The notes beneath the pieces are model-generated. The model had not been told where the DNA came from. It saw only the letters and a list, made by a program, of their open reading frames with translations, and did no database searches. Both the position numbers and the translations under genes were made by a program. Shown here in pieces: positions 18,001 through 25,932 of a stretch of 64,000 nucleotides of DNA; within the stretch, counting starts at the first letter, position 1; each line of letters opens with the position of its first letter. The DNA is from JAJEAD01 sp965221555 (lineage in GTDB: Bacteria > Pseudomonadota > Gammaproteobacteria > HK1). The DNA is taken from assembly GCA_965221555.1 (NCBI GenBank), contig OZ244895.1, forward strand, positions 3,534,001 through 3,598,000, given 5' to 3'.

Positions 18001-18584
18001 GCCCCGCAGAATCGCGAGAGCGCGAAGCCGTAGAGGCCGTACTCCAGGATCTCCTTGACAGTCGCGGGATAGAGCACCGGCATCATGAGGTCGATGAAGG
18101 TCGGCTCGCTCGTCGCCGGCACGTCGGAGGACTTCATGCCGTGGTCATCGCCCACCATCGCGAGCACCCCGCCATGACGGGAAGTGCCGGCGAGGTTGGC
18201 GTGGCGGATTGCGTCGACGCTGCGGTCGAGGCCCGGCCCCTTGCCATACCAGATCGCGAAGACCCCATCGAAGCGCGCGCCGGGGAAGAGATTGATCTGC
18301 TGGGTACCCCAGCAAGCGGTGGCGGCCAGGTCCTCGTTGAGTGCGGGCTGGAAGTGGATATCGGCCCGATCCAGGAAGCGTTGCGCGCGCCACAACTCCT
18401 TGTCGGCGTTGTGCATCGGCGAGCCGCGGTAGCCGGATATGAAGCAGCCGGTGTTGAGGCCCGCGCGCCGGTCACGCGCCTTCTGCATCAAGGCGAGGCG
18501 CACCAGGGCCTGACTCCCGCTGAGGTAGAGGGCGCCGCTCTCGCGCTCGTAACGGTCGTCGAGGCTCGTGGCGGCAAGCGCCAT
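15099..18584 (-). CDS. Indolepyruvate:ferredoxin oxidoreductase family protein (fused)
   Basis: A protein of about 1161 residues, the single-chain form of indolepyruvate (2-oxoacid) ferredoxin oxidoreductase. The N-terminal half carries the pyrimidine-binding and TPP domains (GYRGSPMHNADKE, FCSGCPHNRSTR, GCHYMATYM); a cluster region has CEGCGDCSAKSNC; the C-terminal third holds the gamma-type domain (GILVTGIGGTGVVTVGAMI). It oxidatively decarboxylates aryl or branched 2-oxoacids to acyl-CoA. The start ATG overlaps the stop of the acyl-CoA dehydrogenase gene (TGATG), so the pair is translationally coupled. The extreme C-terminus abuts a repeat end, which may have altered the last residues. Catabolism of aromatic or branched amino acids is the likely role. 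Confidence 0.9.
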   Translation of the reverse strand: MALAATSLDDRYERESGALYLSGSQALVRLALMQKARDRRAGLNTGCFISGYRGSPMHNADKELWRAQRFLDRADIHFQPALNEDLAATACWGTQQINLFPGARFDGVFAIWYGKGPGLDRSVDAIRHANLAGTSRHGGVLAMVGDDHGMKSSDVPATSEPTFIDLMMPVLYPATVKEILEYGLYGFALSRFCGAWVGFKTVADTLDAAVSIVIDDPEWPSIVEPDDFEFPPGGVHIRLPDPWTNQESRLRRHKMDAALAFSRANRLNRRLVDAPNARFGIVSSGKAALDVMQALRDLGLDEAQASALGIRVLKVAMPHPADLEGLRAFADGLDEILVVEEKRRIIETQIKDALYALPDGRRPCVVGRRDEKGGPLLSELGELSVDAITRALARRIGRFHRSERMRERLAFLDAKETERRSRIPLAITRTPWFCSGCPHNRSTRIPRGSRAHGGVGCHYMATYMERDNLTHTHMGGEGATWIGQAPFVDTSHVFQNLGDGTYYHCGLLAIRACIAAGVDITYKILYNDAVAMTGGQPVDGPLDPMRISQQVRAEGVQRIVVVSEEPGKYAGARDRFAAGVRIEPRHALDRVQRELRECPGVSVLIYDQTCAAEKRRRRKRGKMPDPQRRVFINERVCEGCGDCSAKSNCLSVVPSDTEFGRKRRIDQSSCNKDFTCSEGFCPSFVTVHGASPRRVAAGGRVPAHLRELPEPSPPSLEGRPYGILVTGIGGTGVVTVGAMITMAAHLEGKACSSVDQFGMAQKGGAVTSHLRLAARAEDIKAVRLNEGAADLLLGCDALVAGSDLALDTVARGHTHVIVNRHEAITGHFTRDADTVFPSRSLAARIEAAAGKGRVDLLDATRVATGLMGDSIATNLFMLGYAWQKGLVPVSAAGIERAIELNGVAVESNRETFRWGRRAAVDLDAVTALLTPRSTASALGARADSVEALMERRTQDLVRYQDRAYADRYRALVAEARHAESRRAAGKQGFAQAVARYAYKLMASKDEYEVARLYTDGEFVAELERYFEGDYRLEFHMAPPVFAARDPDTGLPRKRSYGPWMLRALRVLAKLKGLRGTPFDPFGYSEERRTERRLVVEYETLVRELCEGLDYENHGLAVDIASLPEGIRGYGHVKAEHLACVRERQAALLTAWRSPSESRAAS

Positions 18585-19741
18585 CAGAGCGCGACCTCCA
18601 TGCGCTTGGCCACCTCTTCGTACATCACTTCCGTCGCCCCGCCGCCGACGAGATGGGCGCGGGTGTCGCGGGCCATGCGCTCGATGGCGCTCTCGCGCAT
18701 GAATCCGAAGGCGCCGTGGAAGCGCTGGCAGGCCAGGATCACGTCGTTCACGAGCTCTCCCCCCCAGGCCTTGGCCATCGACACCTGGGCCACGCATTCC
18801 GCCCCCTGGGTATCGAGCCACGCGGTGTGGTACACGAGGTGTCGCAGTCCTTCCACCCGCGCGCTCAGGGCGGCGAGGCGCTGGCGGATCGCCTGGCGGT
18901 CCCACAGGGTGCCGCCGAATGCCTTGCGATCCCGGGTGTATTCGAGCGTCAGCTCGATCGCCTTGCTCGCCTCACCGACATTGATTGCGGCCGCGACCAG
19001 GCGCTCGTTCTGGAAGTTCTTCATGATCTCGTAGAAGCCCCGGTTCTCCTCACCGAGCAGGGCGTCGGCGGGAAGGCGTGCCTCCTCGAAGACGAGCTCG
19101 GCGGTGTCGGAGCAGCGCCAGCCCATCTTGTCGAGCTGGCGCGCGACCCGGAACCCCGGGGTGTCACGCTCGACGATGAACATCGAGGTGCCCCGCGAGG
19201 GCTTCGCCTGCGGGTCGGTGCGCGCGGCGACGAAGAGCAGGTTCGCATGCACCCCGTTGGTGATGTACACCTTGGAACCATTCAATACCCAGCCGTTTCC
19301 CTCGCGCCGGGCGCGGGTCCGGATCCCCTGCACGTCCGAGCCGGCATCGGGCTCGGTCACCGCCACCGCGGTCACATTCTCGCCGGAGACGATGCCCGGG
19401 ACGTAGCGCGCGAGCTGCTCGGCCCGCCCGGAGTTGATGAGGTGGGGCGAGGCCATGTCGGTGTGCACCAGCACCGCGATCGCGAAGCCGCCGTAGGTGG
19501 AACGCCCGAGCTCTTCGGCGAGCACCACCGAGGCGAGCGCGTCGAGGCCGCTGCCGCCGTGCTCGACCGGGCAGCGCATGCCGAGCACCCCGAGCGCTCC
19601 GAGCTTGCGGAACACCTCGCGGGGAATCGCGCCCGCCGCCTCCCAGTCGTCAGCATGCGGGAGGACCTCTCGTTCGACGAAGCGCCGCACCTGCTCGCGC
19701 AGCATGCGGTGCTCGTCTGCGACATGGACGGAATCTTGCAC
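18584..19741 (-). CDS. Acyl-CoA dehydrogenase family protein
   Basis: The 385-residue flavoprotein has the three-part acyl-CoA dehydrogenase fold: helical N-terminus (HRMLREQVRRFVEREVLP), central beta domain with the FAD/substrate motif AVTEPDAGSDV and KVYITNGVHANL, and helical C-terminus (YTRDRKAFGGTLWDRQAI, and HLVGGGATEVM near the end). It should remove two hydrogens from an acyl-CoA and pass electrons to ETF. The gene is upstream of, and overlaps by TGATG, the 2-oxoacid:ferredoxin oxidoreductase, whose acyl-CoA product it could use. The substrate chain is not predictable. Confidence 0.92.
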   Translation of the reverse strand: MQDSVHVADEHRMLREQVRRFVEREVLPHADDWEAAGAIPREVFRKLGALGVLGMRCPVEHGGSGLDALASVVLAEELGRSTYGGFAIAVLVHTDMASPHLINSGRAEQLARYVPGIVSGENVTAVAVTEPDAGSDVQGIRTRARREGNGWVLNGSKVYITNGVHANLLFVAARTDPQAKPSRGTSMFIVERDTPGFRVARQLDKMGWRCSDTAELVFEEARLPADALLGEENRGFYEIMKNFQNERLVAAAINVGEASKAIELTLEYTRDRKAFGGTLWDRQAIRQRLAALSARVEGLRHLVYHTAWLDTQGAECVAQVSMAKAWGGELVNDVILACQRFHGAFGFMRESAIERMARDTRAHLVGGGATEVMYEEVAKRMEVAL

Positions 19742-19955
19742 TTCGGACCTCCCTCGGGCGGAGTGCGCGGCGCCTAGCGCGACGCCAGGGTGGACCCGCC
19801 CGGCAGATTTGCCAGCAGGTCGACACCGCAGTCCGCAGCGAATCCGATCAGATCTACCAGCACACCGAGGTCACTCTAACCTTGCCCCAAGGAACAGGAA
19901 CATCGTACGTTGCCCGGACTGCCAGAAGCCACACGTGGTCGGGACAGGTTCCGAG

Positions 19956-20244
19956 CCTGAATTTTTCACCGATCTTCGGCCGCTTCGGGCGCCAAGATGC
20001 CGTGATAGTGGGACGCACGGACTGAAAGACGCGAAACGGCGAGCCGGAAACAGGCGAAGCGCCGGTGACGCTTCGCCCCGGCGAGCGGGCAAGCCAGGGA
20101 TGGCTTGCCCTGGCCGGAAAGCAACGCCCAAGGACTGCGCAGCTTTGCAGGTAGCCGACACGAAGTCGTTTCGGCGCTACGGAGAGAGGCCCGCGCACGC
20201 GAGCATATTGGCGTCCGCAGTAGTAACACTGTGAAACATCCGGG
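19956..20244. repeat. Near-complete copy of the MITE-like repeat (B to A orientation)
   Basis: About 289 bp filling most of the gap between the acyl-CoA dehydrogenase and epimerase genes (19742-20287). It starts with TTTTTCACCGATCTTCGGCC and ends with GCGTCCGCAG and GTGAAACATCCGGG. Flanks CGAG and CCAG agree at three of four bases. The middle holds paired hairpins, including GGGCAAGCCAGGGATGGCTTG. Nothing else recognisable lies in this gap. Confidence 0.85.
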
Positions 20245-20287
20245 CCAGGGTGGCTCTCCCCGACCGGCGTCGGCGGTACTTCCCGGC

Positions 20288-20692
20288 TCAGGCCTGTTCG
20301 ATCTCGATGAGGGTACCGCAGAAGTCCTTGGGGTGGAGGAACAGCACCGGCTTGCCGTGCGCGCCGATGCGCGGCTCCCCGTCGCCGAGCACGCGCGCGC
20401 CGGACGCGGCGAGACGCTCGCGAGCGGCCAGGATGTCGTCCACCTCGTAGCACAGGTGATGAGTGCCGCCCCCGGGATGACGGGCGAGAAAGCCGGCAAT
20501 CGGGGAGTCTTCGCCGAGTGGCTCCAGCAGCTCGACCTTGGCGTTGGGCAGCTCGACGAACACGGTGGTCACCCCGTGCTCGGGCAGGGGCACGGGCTCG
20601 CTCACCGTGGCGCCCAGCGTCTCCCGATACACCGCGGCCGCGCTCTCGAGGTCGGGCACCGCGATCGCCACGTGGTTCAGTCGGCCAATCAT
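20288..20692 (-). CDS. mce: Methylmalonyl-CoA epimerase (VOC fold)
   Basis: A 134-residue glyoxalase/VOC-fold protein of normal family length. It starts with LNHVAIAVPDLESAAAVYRE, has VELLEPLGEDSPIAGFLARH in the middle, THHLCYEVDD for the second metal histidine, and ends with FLHPKDFCGTLIEIEQ containing the last glutamate ligand. It interconverts the R and S forms of methylmalonyl-CoA on the way from propionyl-CoA to succinyl-CoA. Its ATG overlaps the stop of a small upstream reading frame (ATGA). No mutase gene is in the window. Confidence 0.93.
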   Translation of the reverse strand: MIGRLNHVAIAVPDLESAAAVYRETLGATVSEPVPLPEHGVTTVFVELPNAKVELLEPLGEDSPIAGFLARHPGGGTHHLCYEVDDILAARERLAASGARVLGDGEPRIGAHGKPVLFLHPKDFCGTLIEIEQA

Positions 20693-20961
20693 GGGCTGCG
20701 CACCTCCGCGTCACGCCACCGCGAGATCCACGCGCGGTGGGTCGAATGCCGATCTTCCGCGCCCTCCCTCGGGATGTCGAGAGAGCCTTCCAGAGACTCT
20801 TCCGTCCGGAGACCGGGTAACGCGGAATCGGGGCTGCTTGCGCTTCTCGACGACTCGCCGCCGTCCACGAACTCCGGCACGACCGCGGCCGGGGTCTCAC
20901 GGCGAAAAAAATCGTACACGCTCGGCGTCGAGGAGGCCGATCCGGGCCCGAGCGGCTGCAC
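20689..20961 (-). CDS. Possible small protein overlapping mce
   Basis: A 90-residue reading frame whose TGA stop overlaps the mce ATG by four bases (ATGA), the usual spacing of coupled genes. It is hydrophilic, with many serine, glutamate and arginine residues, an N-terminal part SVYDFFRRETPAAVV and no cysteine. It resembles no family I know and could be chance in GC-rich DNA; the ATGA junction and the fact that it fills the 347-bp gap between the crotonase and mce genes are the only arguments for it. Confidence 0.35.
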   Translation of the reverse strand: MQPLGPGSASSTPSVYDFFRRETPAAVVPEFVDGGESSRSASSPDSALPGLRTEESLEGSLDIPREGAEDRHSTHRAWISRWRDAEVRSP

Positions 20962-21039
20962 CGCGAACGCGGAGCGCCGGCCAGAAGCGGTCGTTGGCCG
21001 CTCCGGACCGCGCGCGGCGGCGCCGTCGAGCGCAAGCGG

Positions 21040-21834
21040 CTATGGGGCGCCGAACTGGGGCCTGCGTTTCTCGATGAACGCGCGCACCGCCTCCCGGTGG
21101 TCGCGCGTTTCGTTGGTCATCGATTCGTAGGCGATGCTCGCGTCCATGAGGGAATGCGCGATGCGGCGCAGCCCGATGTTGACCGCAACCTTGGTGTAGC
21201 GGATCGCCGCGGTGGCCCCGCCCGCGAGCCGCTCACAGAACGCGTCGACCCGCTCGTCCAGCTCTTCCGGCGGTACGCAGTGGTTGATGAGTCCCATCTC
21301 GGCCGCCTTCGGCGCGCTCACGGGGTCCCCGGTAAGCAGGTATTCCTTGGCCCGCGCGAAGCCGATGAGCTGCGGCCAGATCAACGCGCCGCCGTCGCCC
21401 GCCACCAGGCCCACCCTGACGTGCGGGTCGGAGATGCGGGCCTTTTCGGACGCGAATATCACGTCGCAGAAGAGCGCGATGGTGGCGCCGAGCCCCGCCG
21501 CATGGCCGTTCAGCTTGGCGATCACCGGCTTTTCGCAGTCGAGGAGGCCAAACACGATACGCTTGGCTTCGACCCGCACCCGCTCCCAACCCGCCCGATC
21601 GCTGCACAGGCCTTCAAGCCACGTCATGTCCCCGCCCGCCGAGAAGGCCTTTCCCGCCCCGGTGAGCACGATGATGTCGCTCCCCTCGTCCAGCGCGATG
21701 TCGTAGAAGACCCGGGAAAGGTCGTCGTGCATCTCCCCGTCCACCGCGTTGAGGGTCTCGGGACGATTCAGGGTAACGGTGAGAATTCGTCCCCGTCGCG
21801 AGAACGACAGTCTCCGATATGCTTCGAAATCCAC
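21040..21834 (-). CDS. Enoyl-CoA hydratase/isomerase family protein
   Basis: About 264 residues with the crotonase fold: VTLNRPETLNAVDGEMHDDL, the oxyanion-hole region KAFSAGGDMTWLEG, then LNGHAAGLGATIALFCDVIFA and the C-terminal FIEKRRPQFGAP. The position that often carries the first catalytic glutamate reads LVAGDGGALIWP. The family hydrates or isomerises enoyl-CoA esters. I place the start at a GTG nine bases after GGAGG; a TTG eight codons upstream is possible. It lies upstream of the possible small gene and mce on the same strand. Confidence 0.9.
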   Translation of the reverse strand: MDFEAYRRLSFSRRGRILTVTLNRPETLNAVDGEMHDDLSRVFYDIALDEGSDIIVLTGAGKAFSAGGDMTWLEGLCSDRAGWERVRVEAKRIVFGLLDCEKPVIAKLNGHAAGLGATIALFCDVIFASEKARISDPHVRVGLVAGDGGALIWPQLIGFARAKEYLLTGDPVSAPKAAEMGLINHCVPPEELDERVDAFCERLAGGATAAIRYTKVAVNIGLRRIAHSLMDASIAYESMTNETRDHREAVRAFIEKRRPQFGAP

Positions 21835-22027
21835 TGGAACTTTCCTCCATCCCTTCAAGTCGCGAGACGTTCACGAAGCCGGTTCGAGAGTTGGGTCCCG
21901 GTACCCCTCCCGGTCGCGACCCTTGACCACCATAGCGCACCGGTTTTCCGCTGCAACGCCAATCCGCGCGAGTCGGCGAGACTTGGCTCCCGCAAAGCGC
22001 GTCAACGTGGCGTCGGCCATGCCCTGG

Positions 22028-22086
22028 GTCCGTGCGACTCTCCACCACGGCATTGTGACGCCCGAAGCGGCCGAGTATCGCTGAGA
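22028..22086. repeat. Single end (B-end) of the MITE-like repeat
   Basis: GTCCGTGCGACTCTCC, CACGGCATTGTG and ACGCCCGAAGCGGCCGAGTA follow the B-end of the 57.6-kb copy. It lies just outside the 3' end of the metallopeptidase gene. Confidence 0.65.
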
Positions 22087-22094
22087 CCGTGCGC

Positions 22095-22847
22095 TCAGAG
22101 GGGAAGCCGGCGCTGCAGGCCGTCGAGGCGCCGCCTGCGCTCGCGATAGTCGGAGACCTCGCCGCTCACCATCGCCCAGAAGCGCGGCGAATGGTCCATG
22201 TGCCGAAGATGGCACAGCTCATGCACGACGACGTAGTCGGCCAGCGCGCCCGGCACCATCATCAGACGCCAGTTGAGGCTTATCGTCCCGGTGCCGGAGC
22301 AGCTCCCCCAGCGGGAGCGCTGGCCTCGAATCGTCAACCTCGACGGTCGAACCCCCAACCGGGGCGCAAAGTGCTCGATGCGCGCCGCGAGGCGCCGCGC
22401 CGCTTCCCTTCGGTACCAGGACTCAAGAAGCGCTCGCACCTCCCCTTCGTCGAACGACACCGGGCAGACTTGAAGCACTGTCCCCCGACGCTCCACCCGA
22501 CCTCGCTGGGGCCGCGAATGACCGAACAGTTCCATCTGCGCGCGCGGACGCACTTCGAGAAGCAGGAGCTCGTCCTGCAGGGGGAGACGAGTACCGGTGA
22601 CCATGCGTGGCCGCTGCGCGAGCCTCTCGCGCGCACTGTCCAGAGTTCGCATGACCCACTGCGCATTCTCGCGGAGCACATTGCGCGCCCGGGAAAGGCT
22701 GAAGCGCCACGGCGCACGCACTTCCAGCGTTCCCTCGTCGTCGACGAGGATGTGCACGTGCCGCCGGCGCGGCATGCGCTTGAAGACGTAGGACACGTCG
22801 ATCGCACCCAGCCGCACCGCGTCCCGGCGTTCGATTGTCGCTCCCAA
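22095..22847 (-). CDS. YgjP/M48-type metallopeptidase domain protein (DUF45)
   Basis: About 250 residues. The C-terminal half has the zinc motif VVHELCHLRHMDHSPRFW, i.e. HELCH plus a third histidine, preceded by RGQRSRWGSCSGTGTISLNW, the usual signature of the YgjP-like family. The N-terminal half is a beta-rich domain (VHILVDDEGTLEVRAPW). The biochemical role of the family is poorly known; it is related to SprT and WLM peptidases. I place the start at a TTG six bases after GGGAGA; the frame extends further upstream to 22925, but that part reads like non-coding DNA. Confidence 0.85.
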   Translation of the reverse strand: MGATIERRDAVRLGAIDVSYVFKRMPRRRHVHILVDDEGTLEVRAPWRFSLSRARNVLRENAQWVMRTLDSARERLAQRPRMVTGTRLPLQDELLLLEVRPRAQMELFGHSRPQRGRVERRGTVLQVCPVSFDEGEVRALLESWYRREAARRLAARIEHFAPRLGVRPSRLTIRGQRSRWGSCSGTGTISLNWRLMMVPGALADYVVVHELCHLRHMDHSPRFWAMVSGEVSDYRERRRRLDGLQRRLPL

Positions 22848-22967
22848 GGATTGTCTCCCGCGTCGTTGGGCTGTCTGCGGGCCACCCGACGCGGCACTCC
22901 TCCCATCGCGGCGTGCCACCACCACCCTATCACACCGCTGTCTCGCTGCCGACGCCGGTCCGCTGGC

Positions 22968-23018
22968 GCGAGCATATTGGCGCCCGCAGCAGAAAATCGG
23001 CGAAATTTGCGTATTGGA
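22968..23018. repeat. Single end (A-end) of the MITE-like repeat
   Basis: GCGAGCATATTGGCGCCCGC followed by AGAAAATCGGCGAAATTTGC is the A-end in reverse orientation. It sits in the 468-bp gap between the metallopeptidase and dehydrogenase genes; the rest of that gap shows nothing I can identify. Confidence 0.75.
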
Positions 23019-23315
23019 TCCGTGCGACTCCCTGCCATGGCGTACCGGCGCCCGAGGCTCCGGTCTTCACTTCCGCAGGGGAGAGGGGCGGGTGCCGGTT
23101 CGCTTTCTTGCGCCGGGCGGATTGAAGAGCCCCGCTCCTCGGACGTGGATACCGGATCATCCCGATACTCGCCGCCCAGGAACGGGCCCGCCTCACTCTC
23201 CGGACGTGGGTACCGGGCCCGTTGCCCCCTAGAATGCGTCCGTGCGGTGGAAGCCCTCTTCAGAGCCCGCCCGCGCCGCATGCGTGAAGGAACCCACTCC
23301 TCGAGGAACACTCTC

Positions 23316-24284
23316 ATGAAGATCGCGTTCATCGGACTCGGCAACGTGGGCGGAAAGCTCGCGGGTAGCCTGCTTCGCAACGGCTTCGATCTCACGGTGC
23401 GCGACCTGAAACCCGAGACGGCGCAGTCCCATCTCGACGGTGGCGCGGCCTGGGGCGAGTCGCCCGCCACGATGGCGCGCGAAGCGGACCTGATCATCAC
23501 CTGCCTGCCCAGTCCCGCCGCGAGTGCGACGGTAATGGAGGCCGAGGACGGCATTCTCGCGGGCATCCGGCCCGGCGCGATCTGGGCGGAGATGAGCACG
23601 AGCGACGAAGCGGAGGTGAAGCGACTCGGCGCGCTGGTCGCATCCAAGGGCGCGGAGCCCCTCGACTGCCCGGTGTCCGGGGGATGCCACCGCGCCGCCA
23701 CCGGCAACATTTCGATCTTCGCCGGCGGCCGCCGCGAAGCCTTCGAGCGGGCCTTGCCCGCCCTCTCCGCCATGGGACGACGCATCCTGCACACCGGAGC
23801 GCTCGGCTCCGCCTCGGTGCTCAAGGTGGTTACGAACTATCTCTGCTCCGTGCACCTCGCCGCGCTCGGAGAGGCATTGATGGCCGCGAAGCTCGCCGGC
23901 ATGGACCTGAACACCACCTATGAGGCCATCCGCATCTCGTCGGGCAACTCGTTCGTGCACGAGACCGAGAGCCAGGTCATCCTCAACGGCAGCCGTGACA
24001 TCAACTTCACCATGGACCTCGTGGTGAAGGACATGAGCCTCTTTCAGGCCCTGGCAAACCGCCACGGCGCCCCGCTCGAATTGTCGCCGCTCGTGCTCGG
24101 AATCTTCGAAGACGGCCAGAAACGCTACGGCTCCCGGGAGTGGTCTCCCAACATCGTGCGCCGTCTGGAAGAAGCGTGCGGATACCGCCTGCTTGCCCCG
24201 GGTTTCCCCGCCGAGATCGTGGACGACGAAGCGGAGGAGCCGGGACACGAGGTGATGGTGGAACGCGGCGACTCTCCAGTCTGA
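23316..24284 (+). CDS. NAD(P)-dependent beta-hydroxyacid dehydrogenase family protein
   Basis: A 322-residue enzyme of the 3-hydroxyisobutyrate/6-phosphogluconate dehydrogenase family. The N-terminal Rossmann motif is FIGLGNVGGKLAG, the substrate loop is LDCPVSGGCHRAATG, and the catalytic lysine lies in SASVLKVVTNYL. The usual family loop DAPVSGG reads DCPVSGG here. It probably reduces or oxidises a 3-hydroxyacid. The start is the ATG after GAGGAA at 23303; the longer open frame upstream is not coding. It faces the dtd gene convergently. Confidence 0.9.
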   Translation: MKIAFIGLGNVGGKLAGSLLRNGFDLTVRDLKPETAQSHLDGGAAWGESPATMAREADLIITCLPSPAASATVMEAEDGILAGIRPGAIWAEMSTSDEAEVKRLGALVASKGAEPLDCPVSGGCHRAATGNISIFAGGRREAFERALPALSAMGRRILHTGALGSASVLKVVTNYLCSVHLAALGEALMAAKLAGMDLNTTYEAIRISSGNSFVHETESQVILNGSRDINFTMDLVVKDMSLFQALANRHGAPLELSPLVLGIFEDGQKRYGSREWSPNIVRRLEEACGYRLLAPGFPAEIVDDEAEEPGHEVMVERGDSPV

Positions 24285-24317
24285 TGACATGAGGAAGCGT
24301 CCCGCGCCGCCGCCGCG

Positions 24318-24362
24318 CTTTGGCGTGCGCAAGTTGAGAAATCGGTGAGTTCCGCGGGCTGG
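24318..24362. repeat. Short end of the MITE-like repeat
   Basis: TTGGCGTGCGCAAGTTGAG and AAATCGGTGAGTTCCGCGGG resemble the reversed A-end. It fills part of the 133-bp gap between the convergent dehydrogenase and dtd genes. Confidence 0.6.
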
Positions 24363-24417
24363 AAACCGCTGAAGTTTGCGGGCCTGGCGCGAACCCGGCG
24401 GGGCGAGGCCCGATCGC

Positions 24418-24861
24418 TCAGACCGCGGTATCGAGCCAGATCGTGACCGGTCCGTCGTTGACCAGATGCACCCGCATCGCGGCGCCAAAACGCCCGTTGC
24501 TGACCGGCACCCCGTGGTCCGATAGCGCGCGGCTGAAGAGCTCGTAGAGTCGCTCGCCCTCGTCGGGGGCGGCGGCGGCGGAGAAGCCGGGACGGTTGCC
24601 TCGGCGGGTATCGGCGGCGAGGGTGAACTGGCTGACGACGAGCGCGGCGCCACCGGTGTCGCCGACGGAGAGATTCATCTTGCCCGCACCGTCTTCGAAT
24701 ATGCGAAGCGCCGCCACCTTGCGAGCGAGTTGACGGGCTTCGTGGTCGCCATCTCCCCGCATCGCGCAGACGAGCACCAGCAGGCCGGGACCGGTCTCGC
24801 CCACCACCTCCCCCGCGACCTCGACCCGGGCCTCCGACACGCGCTGGATCAGGGCTCGCAC
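24418..24861 (-). CDS. dtd: D-aminoacyl-tRNA deacylase
   Basis: 147 residues, the normal Dtd length. It starts with MRALIQRVSEARVEV, has VSQFTLAADTRRGNRPGFSAA with the SQFTLA active-site block, and ends with VHLVNDGPVTIWLDTAV, where the family motif NxGPVT is present as NDGPVT. Dtd hydrolyses D-amino acids from tRNA in the cytoplasm, protecting translation. It lies 22 bp downstream of the methyltransferase gene on the same strand. Confidence 0.96.
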   Translation of the reverse strand: MRALIQRVSEARVEVAGEVVGETGPGLLVLVCAMRGDGDHEARQLARKVAALRIFEDGAGKMNLSVGDTGGAALVVSQFTLAADTRRGNRPGFSAAAAPDEGERLYELFSRALSDHGVPVSNGRFGAAMRVHLVNDGPVTIWLDTAV

Positions 24862-24883
24862 GTCGCCTTCGCTCCGCTCCGCG

Positions 24884-25528
24884 TCACTCGACGACGTAGA
24901 CCTGCGTGTGCCACATCAGGTAGTTCCGGCTGAACGACTGGCGCAGCCCCGCGCCTTCGAGCCACCGATGCACCGCCCCCGGATCGTGAACGTAGCTGCG
25001 AAAGTCCGAGCCGAAGAGCCGGTATCCCAGGTTCCAGATGCGGTTCGTGAGCAGGCTGGCCCAATGCCGGCGCGGGTAAACCAGGGCGAGCGCGACGCGG
25101 GTGCGTCGGGCGGCCGCTTCGAGCATTCCTCGGGCATCGGGATAGCAGCACACCACCTTGTCGAGCAGAGTGAAGTCGGCGGCATCGAGTTCCGCCTCCA
25201 ACTCCACGAAATCGCCGAGTCGATACTCCACCCGCTCCTGGAGCGCCATGGTACGCGCGCGCTCGCGTGCGTGGTCGAGCATCCCGGGAGCGAGATCGAT
25301 GCCGAGCGCCCGTACCGCGCCACGCCCCAGCAACGCCTGATGAAGCACGCCGACCCCGCAGCCGATGTCGAGCAGAGTCCTGCCCGAAAGTCCCAGTCCG
25401 TCGAGCTGCTCCAGCATCTCGCGCTGCATGGCATCGGGTCCCATGCGTCGATAGCGCACGGCGTAGATCCTCGACAGGAATCCGAACCACTTCTCGTACG
25501 AACCGCTCTGCGGGGAACAGCAGCTCAA
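24884..25528 (-). CDS. Class I SAM-dependent methyltransferase
   Basis: 214 residues. Motif I is TLLDIGCGVGVLHQALL, followed by ALGIDLAPGMLDHARERA and RLGDFVEL, the standard SAM-binding order. The N-terminus has YEKWFGFLSRIYAVRYRRMG; the region ALALVYPRRHWASLLTNRIWN resembles magnesium-protoporphyrin or ubiquinone-type methyltransferases, but no pathway genes are nearby. The substrate is unknown. The adjacent dtd gene probably shares its transcript. Confidence 0.85.
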   Translation of the reverse strand: MSCCSPQSGSYEKWFGFLSRIYAVRYRRMGPDAMQREMLEQLDGLGLSGRTLLDIGCGVGVLHQALLGRGAVRALGIDLAPGMLDHARERARTMALQERVEYRLGDFVELEAELDAADFTLLDKVVCCYPDARGMLEAAARRTRVALALVYPRRHWASLLTNRIWNLGYRLFGSDFRSYVHDPGAVHRWLEGAGLRQSFSRNYLMWHTQVYVVE

Positions 25529-25659
25529 GGCGTTCCCTCCTTGCCTCGCTCGGATGGACAGGATTATGCACGCTCGCCGGCCCCCGGCGGGAAGCGGTTT
25601 ACCGATTCAAACCCGTAGCCGTCACTGCGTCGCAAGCGGCGCGTTGCAGTTCGGCCCGC

Positions 25660-25710
25660 AACCGCGAGCATATTGGCGTGCGCAGCAGAAAATCGTTCAA
25701 ATACTCTGGC
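25660..25710. repeat. Single end (A-end) of the MITE-like repeat
   Basis: GCGAGCATATTGGCGTGCGC followed by AGCAGAAAATCGTTCAAA is a reversed A-end. It sits in the 404-bp gap between divergent genes (25529-25932), which must also hold their promoters; I see no clear promoter. Confidence 0.7.
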
Positions 25711-25932
25711 TGGTCCGGCGTGGTGGCTCGGTGCGATCCGCGGGCCGAGAACACGAGCGAGCGAGGAAAGCATGCCCTTCGTCACTGACTCCCCCCCGGC
25801 ATTCGCAAGCGCCAGGGGATGCGGGAGCGCCAGGTGCGCCGCGTCCACGAAGCGCAAGCGCGGCAGAGGCCGGGGTCCCGCCTCGCTTCGCCACGCCGTG
25901 GCATGTCGCGGGTTACTCGTGGGAGGCGATCG

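Noticed and set aside
14961..19034. A 1357-residue open frame on the plus strand
   Set aside because: It is antisense to the oxidoreductase and acyl-CoA dehydrogenase genes, which have clear family motifs; the plus-strand translation is only arginine/histidine-rich shadow.
20105..21130. Hypothetical proteins containing ANMLA..GRTPS..VSAT-like and PGQAIPGLPxRR-like peptides
   Set aside because: These recur at 19.9, 23.0, 25.6, 30.9, 46.1 and 57.6 kb and come from translation of the MITE-like repeat, so they are not genes.
22089..23315. An N-terminal extension of 409 residues on the hydroxyacid dehydrogenase
   Set aside because: It runs antisense through the metallopeptidase gene and a repeat end; the true start is the ATG with a ribosome site at 23316.
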